Positions 9,059 through 17,224 of a DNA stretch of 19,305 bases are shown in pieces. This DNA comes from JAVKEN01 sp040221415 (GTDB lineage: Bacteria > Pseudomonadota > Alphaproteobacteria > Rickettsiales > JABSSG01), in the NCBI GenBank assembly GCA_040221415.1, contig JAVKEN010000010.1, forward strand, positions 1-19,305, read 5' to 3'. Position numbers and translations under genes: made by a program. Numbering within the stretch: position 1 is the first letter of the stretch; every line of letters begins with the position of its first letter. Below the pieces are notes generated by a model. It saw only the letters and a list, made by a program, of their open reading frames with translations. It was not told the origin of the DNA and ran no database searches.

Positions 9059-9769
9059 TTATAGAGTTGTTTTGGCAAATGTAAGACAAAAAACCCTTTC
9101 TGCACCAGCTTTTTTTAACACTCTCGCACATTCATTTAAAGTTGCGCCAGTTGTTGAAACATCATCGACCAACAAAACTTTCTTATTGCTAATAGTTTTT
9201 CTATTAATTACTTTAAAGCTGTTGCGAATATTTTTTAATCTAGCTCTCTTATCAAGAGTGGTTTGTCTCAGAGTGTCCTTTGACTTCACAAGCGCCTTGT
9301 ATAAAATTTGTTTGCCGGTTTCTGCACCAATATATTTTGCTAATAGCGCCGATTGATTAAAAAATCTTTGTTTCAGTCTTCTTTTATGCATAGGCACATA
9401 CAAAATAATATCGGCACCATTTATAAAATCAGCAGATTGGTTTACTATAATTTTTGATATTATTTTTAAAAGTTGAGTTTGGTCTGAGAATTTTATTTTC
9501 CTCATCACTTTCTTAATTGGTTCATTATATTTAAATAGAAATTTAAATTCATCTATAAAAGGAGGGTTTGCTATGCATTTCATGCATATAGAGTTATCAA
9601 AATCATACTCCAAAGTTTCCCCGCATGTTGTGCACTTATTCAGATTATATTGTGAATTAGCTTGCCGAAAACAACTTACGCAAAATGATACTCCTTTGGC
9701 AACATAGTCTTCGCACGCAATACATTTTGCAGGATATAGAAAGTTTTGTATCTTTTTATGGATTTCCAT
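9059..9769 (-). CDS. comF: ComF-family phosphoribosyltransferase-like protein
   Basis: A 236-residue protein of the ComF/GntX family, linked in other bacteria to DNA uptake or to single-stranded DNA handling; its chemistry is unsettled. The N-terminus carries four CxxC pairs (C16/C19, C30/C33, C46/C49, C62/C65), consistent with zinc binding. The C-terminal type I phosphoribosyltransferase domain shows VLLVDDVSTTGATL (198-211), the PRPP-binding loop, and the family block VPMHKRRLKQRFFNQS (125-140). The length is normal for the family. No clear Shine-Dalgarno precedes the ATG. It is divergent from lptF across only 47 bases. Family assignment is secure; gene name by family. Confidence 0.93.
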   Translation of the reverse strand: MEIHKKIQNFLYPAKCIACEDYVAKGVSFCVSCFRQANSQYNLNKCTTCGETLEYDFDNSICMKCIANPPFIDEFKFLFKYNEPIKKVMRKIKFSDQTQLLKIISKIIVNQSADFINGADIILYVPMHKRRLKQRFFNQSALLAKYIGAETGKQILYKALVKSKDTLRQTTLDKRARLKNIRNSFKVINRKTISNKKVLLVDDVSTTGATLNECARVLKKAGAERVFCLTFAKTTL

Positions 9770-9816
9770 GAAAATATTAATAATATTAAGTTTTAAACTT
9801 TTTAAAAATTATTAAC

Positions 9817-10947
9817 ATGAAGTTATTCGAAAAACATGTATTAAGTTTACAAACAAAGTTTTTCTTCATCATTGTTTTAACTTTCACTTCGATATTGATT
9901 CTAACGCAACTCATAAAATCAATTAATAAATATATTGGCAAAGGTGTGAGCATTTTCGAAATATTATACATGGTGCTTCTATTCCTTCCATCGATGTTAG
10001 TTTATGTATGCCCAATAGCAATTTTTAGTGCAACTATTTTTTCATATCACAGACTTATCACAGACAATGAGGTTGTTATATTAGAAGCGAATGGACTCAG
10101 CAAAGATGATTTAGCAAAAGTTTTCTTTAAATTCGCATTCATTGTCACTGCCGTAGTATATATCACAACGACAATCATTAACCCCCTTGCTATCAGAGCC
10201 TTTCATAGCCAGAAATTATTAAGTAATGAGAATTATGTCTCTAGCCTGTTGGAAGAAAAGGTTTTTAATAATGTAACCAAAAACATGACTATATATATTG
10301 AGTCAAAAAATGAAGAAAACAGGTTAAAAGGAATATTGATCTATGAAAGCACTCCAAATGGGGACTCTATTATAACAGCGGAAAATGCCAATCTAGCTCA
10401 TATAGATGGGAAAATTCTCATTTTTTTAGAAAATGGCACAAAAATGGAAACAACATCCTCTGGGCACATGAACACACTATACTTTGACAAATCTAAACTA
10501 AATTTATCACCAGTAAAGATGAATAGTTCTAATAGAGTTTACTCTTCGGAAGAATGGCTTTTACCACAACTTATTTGGTCGATAATACAGGACAAAGAAA
10601 TAGATTATCAAAAAAAGACAGAGATTCAGAAAAGACTTGCTTGGCCACTACTAAACTTATCCACCGCTGCAATTGCTATCTTGGCAGTCGTTAGGATGTC
10701 TTACTCGAGAGCCTGGTCATCTAAAAGCATTGTCAACGGGGCCCTCTTAACGGCAATTAGCATGTTCATGCATTTTGCATTAGCTTCCATTACTCAGAAA
10801 AATTATTACTTCAGTGTATTAGTGTATTTGAATCCCCTCTTATGGTTTTTCTTATGTAAATTTCTTATTACAAAGCACTCAACAAATCTTAAATTCGATT
10901 TGGTAGGTTATTTATCTAGACACAGAGCAAGCTTGGAAGCTAAATAA
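9817..10947 (+). CDS. lptF: LPS export ABC transporter permease LptF
   Basis: Inner-membrane subunit of the LptB2FG transporter, which extracts LPS and feeds it to the Lpt bridge. The 376 residues show the family layout: helices near 14-33, 49-76 and 103-122, a periplasmic beta domain (about 130-265), then helices near 274-292, 306-324 and 331-351. The cytoplasmic coupling stretch TDNEVVILEANGLS (82-95), which contacts LptB, matches LptF/LptG. LptF is favoured over LptG on general resemblance only, since no lptG neighbour is present. No Shine-Dalgarno is visible. It is followed by a 90-base gap before rpsF without a clear terminator. Its presence implies that the organism makes LPS or a related lipid, which fits the glycan genes at the start of the window. 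Confidence 0.88.
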   Translation: MKLFEKHVLSLQTKFFFIIVLTFTSILILTQLIKSINKYIGKGVSIFEILYMVLLFLPSMLVYVCPIAIFSATIFSYHRLITDNEVVILEANGLSKDDLAKVFFKFAFIVTAVVYITTTIINPLAIRAFHSQKLLSNENYVSSLLEEKVFNNVTKNMTIYIESKNEENRLKGILIYESTPNGDSIITAENANLAHIDGKILIFLENGTKMETTSSGHMNTLYFDKSKLNLSPVKMNSSNRVYSSEEWLLPQLIWSIIQDKEIDYQKKTEIQKRLAWPLLNLSTAAIAILAVVRMSYSRAWSSKSIVNGALLTAISMFMHFALASITQKNYYFSVLVYLNPLLWFFLCKFLITKHSTNLKFDLVGYLSRHRASLEAK

Positions 10948-11037
10948 GTGCCATAATTTTCTTAATAAAACCAGTTGCAAAAGAAAAAAAAAAATGTATT
11001 GTTAACTCCTAAAATAAACTAATTAATACTGGTTCAT

Positions 11038-11385
11038 ATGGCTCTATACGAGTGTACATTTATTGTTAGGCAAGATGCCACTACTCAAGAAGTAGAAAAA
11101 ATAACCTCCAATCTGTCAAACGTAATCACTGAAAAAAGTGGTAAAATTCATAAGTCTGAGAATTGGGGTTTAAGGTCCCTAGCTTATGAAATCAAGAGGA
11201 ATAAGAAAGGGCATTACATTATGCTGCAGATCGAAGCTAACAATGACTCTATGAAAGAAATGGAAAGAAGAATGAAGTTAACAGAAGATGTAATTAGACA
11301 TCTAACAATTAAGGTTGACTCTCTAAATAAAGAAGATTCAATCATTATGAAAGAAAGAAACAAAGAAACAGAAGGCGCTGCATAA
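11038..11385 (+). CDS. rpsF: 30S ribosomal protein S6
   Basis: A 115-residue S6, which binds the 16S central domain as a heterodimer with S18. The N-terminal LYECTFIVRQD (3-13) and the stretch WGLRSLAYEIKRNKKGHYIML (residues 43-63) are typical, as is the final strand with VIRHLTIKVD. A short charged tail follows. First gene of rpsF-rpsR-rplI; its last base is the first base of the rpsR start (TAATG), indicating translational coupling. No strong Shine-Dalgarno or promoter can be named in the 90 bases upstream. Confidence 0.97.
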   Translation: MALYECTFIVRQDATTQEVEKITSNLSNVITEKSGKIHKSENWGLRSLAYEIKRNKKGHYIMLQIEANNDSMKEMERRMKLTEDVIRHLTIKVDSLNKEDSIIMKERNKETEGAA

Positions 11386-11657
11386 TGACGACAGAAAATA
11401 AAGTAGAACTTATCTCTTCAGCGTATGAAAACGCACACAAGAAGTTATTCTTCAGAAAAGAAAGGACTTGCCCCCTATCCGGAGTTAAAAAAATAGACTA
11501 TAAAGATATCAAACTGCTAAGTAGGTTTGTTTCTGATCGAGGCAGAGTTTTGCCTAGTAGAATTACTGCAGTGTCAGCAAAAAAACAGCGCGAGCTTAAG
11601 AAAGCAATAAGAAGAGCAAGGACTTTGGCTCTTATGCCATTTATTAAGCAAATATAA
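11385..11657 (+). CDS. rpsR: 30S ribosomal protein S18
   Basis: A 90-residue S18, partner of S6 on the platform of the small subunit. The core IDYKDIKLLSRFVSDRGRVLP runs from about residue 37 to 57, and the basic C-terminal AKKQRELKKAIRRARTLALMP region matches the family. The N-terminal 20 residues are a lineage-variable extension. It overlaps rpsF by one base and sits 17 bases before rplI, so the three are clearly one operon. Confidence 0.97.
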   Translation: MTTENKVELISSAYENAHKKLFFRKERTCPLSGVKKIDYKDIKLLSRFVSDRGRVLPSRITAVSAKKQRELKKAIRRARTLALMPFIKQI

Positions 11658-11674
11658 TTTTTACGGAGTTTATA

Positions 11675-12256
11675 ATGGAAGTAATCTTACTTGAAAATCA
11701 TTCCAAACTTGGAGGTTTAGGAGACGTAGTCTCAGTAAAAAATGGTTATGCGAGAAATTATTTACTCCCAAAGAAATTAGCTGTGAGAGCAACTACAGAA
11801 AATAAGTCGTACTACGAGAAACAAAAAGCAGATCTTCAAAAGGAGCAAAGCAAAAAAATCTCTGAAGCAGAAAAAGAGAGTGTCAAAATTAACGGCAAAA
11901 ACATCGTAATGTTAAGTCAAGCAAGTGATGATGGGAAGCTTTATGGATCAATAACTACTTCTAACATTGCTAAAGAAATTGTTAGCAAGTATGACGTAGA
12001 CATTCACAAAAGCTCAATAATTATTAATGATCAAATAAAATATATTGGGAAATATCTAGTATTGGTTAATTTTGCTGCTGGAGTAAAAGCAGATGTAAGT
12101 GTAGTTGTTGCCAGAAGCGAAGAAGAAGCTGAGCTAATAATCAAAGGAAAACTTGAATCTAAGTCAGAAGTACAGGAGTCAAAAGAACAGACAATCGATG
12201 AGCAAGAACATACTGAGTCCATCGACCTAGATTCAGAAGAAGAGTCTGATAAATAA
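11675..12256 (+). CDS. rplI: 50S ribosomal protein L9 with acidic C-terminal extension
   Basis: A 193-residue L9, which binds the L1-stalk base of 23S rRNA. The N-terminal domain is classic: MEVILLENHSKLGGLGD, then VKNGYARNYLLP (21-32). A long helix and the C-terminal domain follow, with GKLYGSIT (88-95). After about residue 150, where most L9 proteins end, there is a roughly 43-residue tail very rich in Glu, Asp and Ser. GGAG six bases before the ATG (11665-11668) supports the start. The stop is two bases from the stop of the convergent aminotransferase, with no terminator between them. Confidence 0.96.
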   Translation: MEVILLENHSKLGGLGDVVSVKNGYARNYLLPKKLAVRATTENKSYYEKQKADLQKEQSKKISEAEKESVKINGKNIVMLSQASDDGKLYGSITTSNIAKEIVSKYDVDIHKSSIIINDQIKYIGKYLVLVNFAAGVKADVSVVVARSEEEAELIIKGKLESKSEVQESKEQTIDEQEHTESIDLDSEEESDK

Positions 12257-12258
12257 AT

Positions 12259-13446
12259 CTATCTTAAGCTTTCGCACGACTTGATTATCTTTTTTGATCC
12301 AGCTGTTATTTGCTCTTCCGAGGTTGCATATGATGCTCTGAAGAACCCATCTTTTCCAAAAGCACTGCCTGGCACAACGGCAACCCCTCCCGAATTCAAA
12401 AAATACTCACATAGATCTATGTCATTCTTAATAACATGGCCTTCCGGAGTTGTTTTGTTAATGCATTCGCGCGCATCAATAAATAAGTAAAATGATCCTT
12501 CTGGAATACTAACCTTAAGCTGTGGAATGCTCTCTAATAAAGAGCAGAAAAGATTTCTGCGTTTCATAAAAATTTTTCTTGATTCTTCAACAAAACCCTG
12601 CGAGTTCTTGATAGCCTCTACAGCAGCATATTGACTTATAGAACAAGCCCCAGACGTACTTTGCGATTGAATGAGCTTCATATTCTTGATCAATTCCTTA
12701 TTTCCCAATGCATACCCTATTCTCCAACCAGTCATAGCATAGCTTTTTGACACACCATTGATTATTAAAACTCTATCCTTTAAATCAGGAAACAGTTGTA
12801 GAATATTAATAGAAGAATCCTCGTATGTTAAATCTTCATAAATATCATCAGAAATTAGGTGTATATTTTTATTTTTTCTTAATATTTCTGATAATCCTTC
12901 CAGATCTTGTCTTGAAAGCATAGAGCCTTCTGGATTATTTGGAGAATTAATAACAATCCACTTTGTCTTGTCTGAGATTTTATTTGTAATTTCCTCCAGA
13001 TTTAGTGCTTTATCATGCAAACTGCTGACAATTATAGGAACTCCCTTAGCCAACATAACCATATCAGGGTATGATACCCAATATGGAGCAATTATTATCA
13101 CTTCATCACCTGGATTTAGCGATGCTTGAAAAGCATTATATATTGACTGTTTTGCTCCATTGCTGATTATCACCTGTGCAGAGTCATACTGCAAATTTTT
13201 CTCATTCTGATATTTATGTATTATTGCCTCCTTAAGCTCAGGGATACCATCAACTGGAGTGTATTTCGTCTTTCCATCTCCCATAGCAAGGCTAGCTGCA
13301 TCGCAAATATTTTGTGGTGTAGCAAAATCAGGCTCGCCAGCTGATAGACTAATTATTTCTCGCCCCATAGATTTTAGTTCTCTGGCTTTCTGGCTAACGC
13401 TCAAAGTCGCTGAAGGTTTAATTGTTCTTATGTGTTTTGCAATCAT
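12259..13446 (-). CDS. aspC: Class I/II aspartate-type aminotransferase
   Basis: A PLP-dependent, cytoplasmic aminotransferase of 395 residues, the normal length, most like the bacterial Ib/gamma aspartate (or aspartate/prephenate) aminotransferases that interconvert aspartate/oxaloacetate and glutamate/2-oxoglutarate. Visible elements are SAGEPDF (35-41), the phosphate-binding SNGAKQ (95-100), NSPNNPEG (167-174), the PLP ring Asp (D200), the Schiff-base Lys in SKSYAMTGWRIGY (K234) and the substrate-carboxylate Arg R370 in FFRASYA. The family's NPTG is NPEG here, which is unusual. Substrate preference cannot be fixed, so the symbol is by family. It has its own promoter (13471-13499), divergent from the methyltransferase. 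Confidence 0.9.
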   Translation of the reverse strand: MIAKHIRTIKPSATLSVSQKARELKSMGREIISLSAGEPDFATPQNICDAASLAMGDGKTKYTPVDGIPELKEAIIHKYQNEKNLQYDSAQVIISNGAKQSIYNAFQASLNPGDEVIIIAPYWVSYPDMVMLAKGVPIIVSSLHDKALNLEEITNKISDKTKWIVINSPNNPEGSMLSRQDLEGLSEILRKNKNIHLISDDIYEDLTYEDSSINILQLFPDLKDRVLIINGVSKSYAMTGWRIGYALGNKELIKNMKLIQSQSTSGACSISQYAAVEAIKNSQGFVEESRKIFMKRRNLFCSLLESIPQLKVSIPEGSFYLFIDARECINKTTPEGHVIKNDIDLCEYFLNSGGVAVVPGSAFGKDGFFRASYATSEEQITAGSKKIIKSCESLR

Positions 13447-13470
13447 TTTTAATACCCAAAAACAAAAAGC

Positions 13471-13499
13471 ATTTTATATATCAATGTTTGTATTGTAAA
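13471..13499 (-). promoter_or_regulatory. Predicted promoter of the aminotransferase gene
   Basis: Minus-strand TTTACA (-35, 13494-13499), 17-base spacer, TAAAAT (-10, 13471-13476), ending 24 bases before the start codon. Its -35 abuts the -35 of the opposite promoter. Confidence 0.5.
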
Positions 13500-13516
13500 A
13501 CTTAATTTTGTATATT
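13488..13516 (+). promoter_or_regulatory. Predicted promoter of the methyltransferase-mlaA-mlaC unit
   Basis: TTGTAT (-35, 13488-13493), 17-base spacer, TATATT (-10, 13511-13516), 33 bases before the start codon. It is back-to-back with the aminotransferase promoter, so the two polymerases could interfere. Confidence 0.45.
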
Positions 13517-13549
13517 TAAATCCTGTAAGTATTTAGCTGGTATGGTGAT

Positions 13550-14539
13550 ATGAATGACACGTTTACATACGCGTTTCAAAAAAAGTTGAACTCTTTTGCA
13601 AGGGGTTGTAAGTCTTTTATTAGTAAAAACCAGTCTAAACTCACGAATCTAGAAAAAACTAACTTAAATTTAGGACTGTACCATTTAAAAAATAAAAATA
13701 TAAATGATGCGATTCTTAGATTCTATATAGTTTCAATTTTAAATACTCAAAATCCCGATGCTTACTACTTAATGGCAAAATGCTATTATATTAAAAGAAA
13801 TATCTCCAAAGCTAAGAAAAATATATCACGTTGCCTGAATTTATCAAAGGACCACAAAGAATGTAAATTTCTGAATAAAATAATTACTCACCATGGTGAA
13901 ATTGAAGAAGTTCCTGAATCAATAATAAAAGAATTTTATGATTCTTTTGCACCTAATTATGATTCTGACCTCAATGAATCAGAGGGGTATTTTACACCAA
14001 GAGATTTAGCATCTTTAGCAAGAAAAACCATAAAGAACAAAGAGATCAAAACGATACTTGATCTAGGATGCGGAACAGGAATGTGTGGCAAACATTTTAA
14101 AAAGCACTTCAAAGACGCAAAAGTAATAGGAGTAGATCTTTCTCACAATATGCTGTCACTAGCGCGGTACAAAAAACTAGATAAGAAACCAGTTTATCAT
14201 GAACTTGTAAATAGCTCTATTTACAGCTATCTAAATAAGTCCTCTAAAAAATTTGATGTTGTCATCGCTTGTTTATCAATGCATTATAAAAATGCTATCC
14301 AACCTGATTTGAAAATGGTTAAAAAGATGCTGCATGCAGGTGGTGTTATATGCTTAGCATTTGAAAAAAATTTGATCAATAACCATGATAAAACTTTATC
14401 TTACGGATACGAGAATTTTTGCTACAATAAAAAACATATTGAATCAGAAATAGATAAATCTAAACTGAGTATCTTGTGCAGCGGCGAATCCACAATCAAA
14501 AATGATAAAATTTCTTTAATATATATATGCACAAAATAA
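13550..14539 (+). CDS. TPR-containing class I SAM-dependent methyltransferase
   Basis: A 329-residue soluble protein with two parts. Residues about 35-110 look like two to three tetratricopeptide-type helix pairs (for example LNLGLYHLKNKNINDAILRF and AYYLMAKCYYIKRNISKAKK). Residues about 125-329 are a Rossmann-fold methyltransferase with motif I ILDLGCGTG (169-177), the acidic SAM-binding residue in GVDLS (D196) and a VIACLSMHY post-motif strand. It matches the predicted TPR-methyltransferase group (COG4976-like); the substrate is unknown. A three-codon frame ATG-GTG-ATA-TGA at 13542-13553 overlaps the real start. The gene overlaps mlaA by 13 bases, so it is cotranscribed with the Mla genes. 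Confidence 0.85.
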   Translation: MNDTFTYAFQKKLNSFARGCKSFISKNQSKLTNLEKTNLNLGLYHLKNKNINDAILRFYIVSILNTQNPDAYYLMAKCYYIKRNISKAKKNISRCLNLSKDHKECKFLNKIITHHGEIEEVPESIIKEFYDSFAPNYDSDLNESEGYFTPRDLASLARKTIKNKEIKTILDLGCGTGMCGKHFKKHFKDAKVIGVDLSHNMLSLARYKKLDKKPVYHELVNSSIYSYLNKSSKKFDVVIACLSMHYKNAIQPDLKMVKKMLHAGGVICLAFEKNLINNHDKTLSYGYENFCYNKKHIESEIDKSKLSILCSGESTIKNDKISLIYICTK

Positions 14540-15291
14540 TACTTTCTTTCCTTATTTTCTTTTCCACAAGCGCTTATTCAGATGACGAATCAGGCACCTC
14601 CTCAAAAGAAATCGATGTGAATAAAGAAATATGCTATCAAGTTTATGACCCTTACGAAAGTTTTAATAGGGCTACTTTTACTTTTAATGACACATTAGAC
14701 CAAACTATATTAAAACCTGCAGCAACTCTTTATAATAAAGCAGTCCCATCATGGGGTAGAGATAGAGTCAGATCCTTTTTTGTAAATCTAGCTTCACCTC
14801 TTACTTTTTTGAATAACTTGCTACAAGGTGACCCTGATGCAGCGGCAAAAACTTTTTTTAGATTTATGATAAACTCTACGTTTGGTATTTTGGGCACTAT
14901 TGATTATGCAAAGGACTTTGGGTTGTATCAGAATCCACAAAAATTTGGTGATACCTTTGCGCGATATGGAGCAAATTACGGAGCCTATCTTGTCTTACCA
15001 TTTATAGGATCAACGGATGTTAGAAGTGCAGTAGGTATACCTTTCGATATAGCCTTAAATCCTTCAAGAGTTGTCTTGAACAACAAAGAAATGTTGGCTG
15101 CTTATCTGGGCGCCAGATTCACAGGTAGAGCTGAGATATTAGACTATACTTCTTCTTTGCAAGCATCATCTTTAGATTATTATGCCCAAATCAGAAGTAT
15201 GTACACACAGTACGCAGCTAAAAGAAATCCACGATGTGCAAAATCAACACAAATAGATTACACTTTATACAACGATGATAGCGAGGAATGA
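14527..15291 (+). CDS. mlaA: MlaA (VacJ) outer-membrane phospholipid-removal protein
   Basis: A 254-residue member of the MlaA/VacJ family, which sits in the outer membrane and removes misplaced phospholipid from its outer leaflet, handing it to MlaC. The hallmark YDPYESFNRATFTFND appears at about 39-54, followed by the helical-ring region (FFVNLASPLTFLNNLLQGD) and FRFMINSTFGILG. A signal peptide is clear (1-18, ending TSAYS), but there is no lipobox cysteine, so unlike the E. coli protein it seems not to be a lipoprotein. It overlaps the methyltransferase by 13 bases and its TGA overlaps an ATG of mlaC, so the three form a unit. The C-terminus is a hydrophilic acidic tail. Confidence 0.95.
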   Translation: MHKIILSFLIFFSTSAYSDDESGTSSKEIDVNKEICYQVYDPYESFNRATFTFNDTLDQTILKPAATLYNKAVPSWGRDRVRSFFVNLASPLTFLNNLLQGDPDAAAKTFFRFMINSTFGILGTIDYAKDFGLYQNPQKFGDTFARYGANYGAYLVLPFIGSTDVRSAVGIPFDIALNPSRVVLNNKEMLAAYLGARFTGRAEILDYTSSLQASSLDYYAQIRSMYTQYAAKRNPRCAKSTQIDYTLYNDDSEE

Positions 15292-15293
15292 TA

Positions 15294-15890
15294 ATGAGAA
15301 AACTGATTTTTATAGCAATACTTTTGATAAATACTGCCTCTTTGGCCGACGAAGGAGTGAAAAAATTTATAAATGGAGTTGCTGATCGCGTGATTAGTGT
15401 GGCTGGAAACAAGTCATATTCTAAAAAACAAAAAGCCGCACATATGATGGAAGTTATGAAATCAAATTTTAATATTAGGTGGATGTCGAAATTTGTCTTA
15501 GGATCAAGTTACAGGGATTTGAATGATAAACAAAAAAGTACCTACTATAATAGCTACCAAAAATATCTATTATACAGTTACCTGCCTAATTTACTTCAAT
15601 ACTCCAATGAAACTTTTCGTATTATTTCTGTCAAAGAAATGGGCAAAAAAGACTGTACGGTAGAGACGGAAATCATTAGACATAATGGGAAGCCGCCTAT
15701 TAAATTAAGCTATCATGTCAAGAAAAGGTCTAACGGATCATATAAAGTAGTTGATATTATTGCGGAAGGTATAAGTGCTATACTGTCTCAACGATCTGAA
15801 TTCAAAGAAATAATTCAACAATCTGGAGTCAATGGACTAATTGATTTAATAAAAAATAAAAATATTCAATTTGACAAAGACTACGCTTAG
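15294..15890 (+). CDS. mlaC: MlaC periplasmic phospholipid-binding protein
   Basis: A 198-residue Tol-Tol-Ttg2/MlaC-family carrier that ferries phospholipid across the periplasm between MlaA and the inner-membrane MlaFEDB complex. A short signal peptide (MRKLIFIAILLINTASLA) precedes the mature helical and beta domain. Family features are FNIRWMSKFVLGSSYRDL, the YxxYL helix, and the C-terminal YKVVDIIAEGIS segment. Two starts are possible; GAGGA (15283-15287) lies six bases before the ATG at 15294 and directly against the ATG at 15288, so 15294 is chosen. mlaD, mlaE and mlaF are not in the window. The 3' end overlaps convergent tadA by four bases. Confidence 0.92.
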   Translation: MRKLIFIAILLINTASLADEGVKKFINGVADRVISVAGNKSYSKKQKAAHMMEVMKSNFNIRWMSKFVLGSSYRDLNDKQKSTYYNSYQKYLLYSYLPNLLQYSNETFRIISVKEMGKKDCTVETEIIRHNGKPPIKLSYHVKKRSNGSYKVVDIIAEGISAILSQRSEFKEIIQQSGVNGLIDLIKNKNIQFDKDYA

Positions 15891-16342
15891 ATTCTTCTTG
15901 AAAGAAAGTGATTTCTTAGAAGATTTGTACACTCCTCCTCCATTATACCCGCATATACGTGAGGCTTATGCAAGTAGGCAAAATCTTGGTAGAAGTTTAT
16001 ATTGCTTTCTATGGCGCCAAACTTAGGATCTCTTGCGCCATAATATAAATTTTTTATTCTGGAATAAGATATCAGCGCAGCACACATTGCACATGGCTCT
16101 AGAGTTACATATATTGAACAATTAATTAATTTGCTGCTTCCCATTTTCAATGATGCTTCTCTTATCGCCAGAACCTCAGCATGTCCAGATGGGTCTATTG
16201 AGGTGTTATTAGTGGCTTTTGTAACCACATTGTTATTTAAATCAACTATAAGAGCGGCAACTGGAGCATCATTTGAATTGAGATCCACAAGATCCAATGC
16301 TTCCCTCATAAATTGATTATGACAAAAACTCAACTTCTTCAT
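15887..16342 (-). CDS. tadA: tRNA-specific adenosine deaminase TadA
   Basis: Deaminates A34 to inosine in the anticodon of tRNA-Arg(ACG), letting one tRNA read several Arg codons. With the start at 16342 the protein is 151 residues and its N-terminus (MKKLSFCHNQFMREAL) lines up with the E. coli form, which has about 12 residues before MRxAL. Zinc and catalytic residues are present: HAE (H54, E56) and PCAMC (C84, C87). An open frame runs up to 16438, but the extra residues look like read-through of the upstream gene. The start overlaps the end of the CDF gene by 26 bases, so the two are one operon. No Shine-Dalgarno is evident. Confidence 0.93.
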   Translation of the reverse strand: MKKLSFCHNQFMREALDLVDLNSNDAPVAALIVDLNNNVVTKATNNTSIDPSGHAEVLAIREASLKMGSSKLINCSIYVTLEPCAMCAALISYSRIKNLYYGARDPKFGAIESNINFYQDFAYLHKPHVYAGIMEEECTNLLRNHFLSRRI

Positions 16343-17219
16343 TAATTTCACAAGGATCTTGATGGATAATAATATCTGCATCCCCAAACAACTTGAGAAT
16401 GCCTTTCTCAATTTCGTCTGAGATTTTATGTGCATCATACAGAGTCATTCTGCCGTCCATCTCCAAATGGAACTGAATAACAGCTCTTCTGCCGGAATGC
16501 CTCGTCTTTAAATCATGGAAACCTTTAATCTTCTTATTATCGCTAATAATTTTTTTTATCATATTTCTATCTTCATCATCCATTTCATGATCCATTAAAT
16601 TCTTAAATGCATCTCGCAGGAGCTTAACGGCGCCATAAAATATATAAAAAGCTATACATATAGCAAAAATTGGATCGATATACATATTGCCAAAAAAGCT
16701 TGTCATAACTAAAGCCACTATGACAGCTAGATTCGATAACAAATCAACAGAGAAATGCAACTTATCTGCCTTCACAATTTTTGACTGAGTCTTCTTAACA
16801 ACATAACTTTGAAAAGCAATAAGAAGTATTGTGAGAATTATAGAAAACACCATAACTAAGATACCTATAGTGCCATGCTCTATGGTCACTGGATCTAACA
16901 TTCTTTTAATAGAGACTACAAAAATAAAAATTCCAGATGCCGCAAAAATAGATGCCTGAGTATAGACAGCGATGTCTTCTGCTTTGCCATGCCCAAATCT
17001 ATGCTCATTATCTGGAGGTTGAATTGCGTATCTAGCAGCAATAAAATTAATTAGAGACGAAAATACGTCTAGGACAGAATCGGCTAATGAAGCAAGTATT
17101 GTTGCCGAAGAAGTATAGAACCAAGCAAAAACCTTTGCTGAAACTATTACTATAGCAACAAACATTGAACAATTGGTTGCTAATTTAACCAAAAAATCTT
17201 TGTGATTAATTTTAGTCAT
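16317..17219 (-). CDS. Cation diffusion facilitator (FieF/YiiP-like) metal exporter
   Basis: A 300-residue inner-membrane proton/divalent-metal antiporter (Zn, Fe or similar). Six helices are followed by a cytoplasmic domain (from about 205). The transport site matches YiiP residue for residue with an offset of two: D47 and D51 in SLADSVLDVFSS, H155 and D159 in HFSVDLLS. Second-site residues D70, H73 and H77 lie in PPDNEHRFGHGKAED. The DDHD set is that of zinc-transporting members, though ion choice is not proven. AAGGA lies just before the ATG. Operon with tadA; divergent from the 17-kDa-type lipoprotein gene. Confidence 0.93.
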   Translation of the reverse strand: MTKINHKDFLVKLATNCSMFVAIVIVSAKVFAWFYTSSATILASLADSVLDVFSSLINFIAARYAIQPPDNEHRFGHGKAEDIAVYTQASIFAASGIFIFVVSIKRMLDPVTIEHGTIGILVMVFSIILTILLIAFQSYVVKKTQSKIVKADKLHFSVDLLSNLAVIVALVMTSFFGNMYIDPIFAICIAFYIFYGAVKLLRDAFKNLMDHEMDDEDRNMIKKIISDNKKIKGFHDLKTRHSGRRAVIQFHLEMDGRMTLYDAHKISDEIEKGILKLFGDADIIIHQDPCEINEEVEFLS

Positions 17220-17224
17220 AATCC

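Noticed and set aside
10948..11037. Promoter TTGTTA-18-TTAATA before rpsF
   Set aside because: It would start transcription only about three bases before the ATG; too weak to call.
15887..16438. Longer tadA starting at 16438
   Set aside because: The extra 32 residues are read from the CDF gene in another frame; the start at 16342 aligns with known TadA length.
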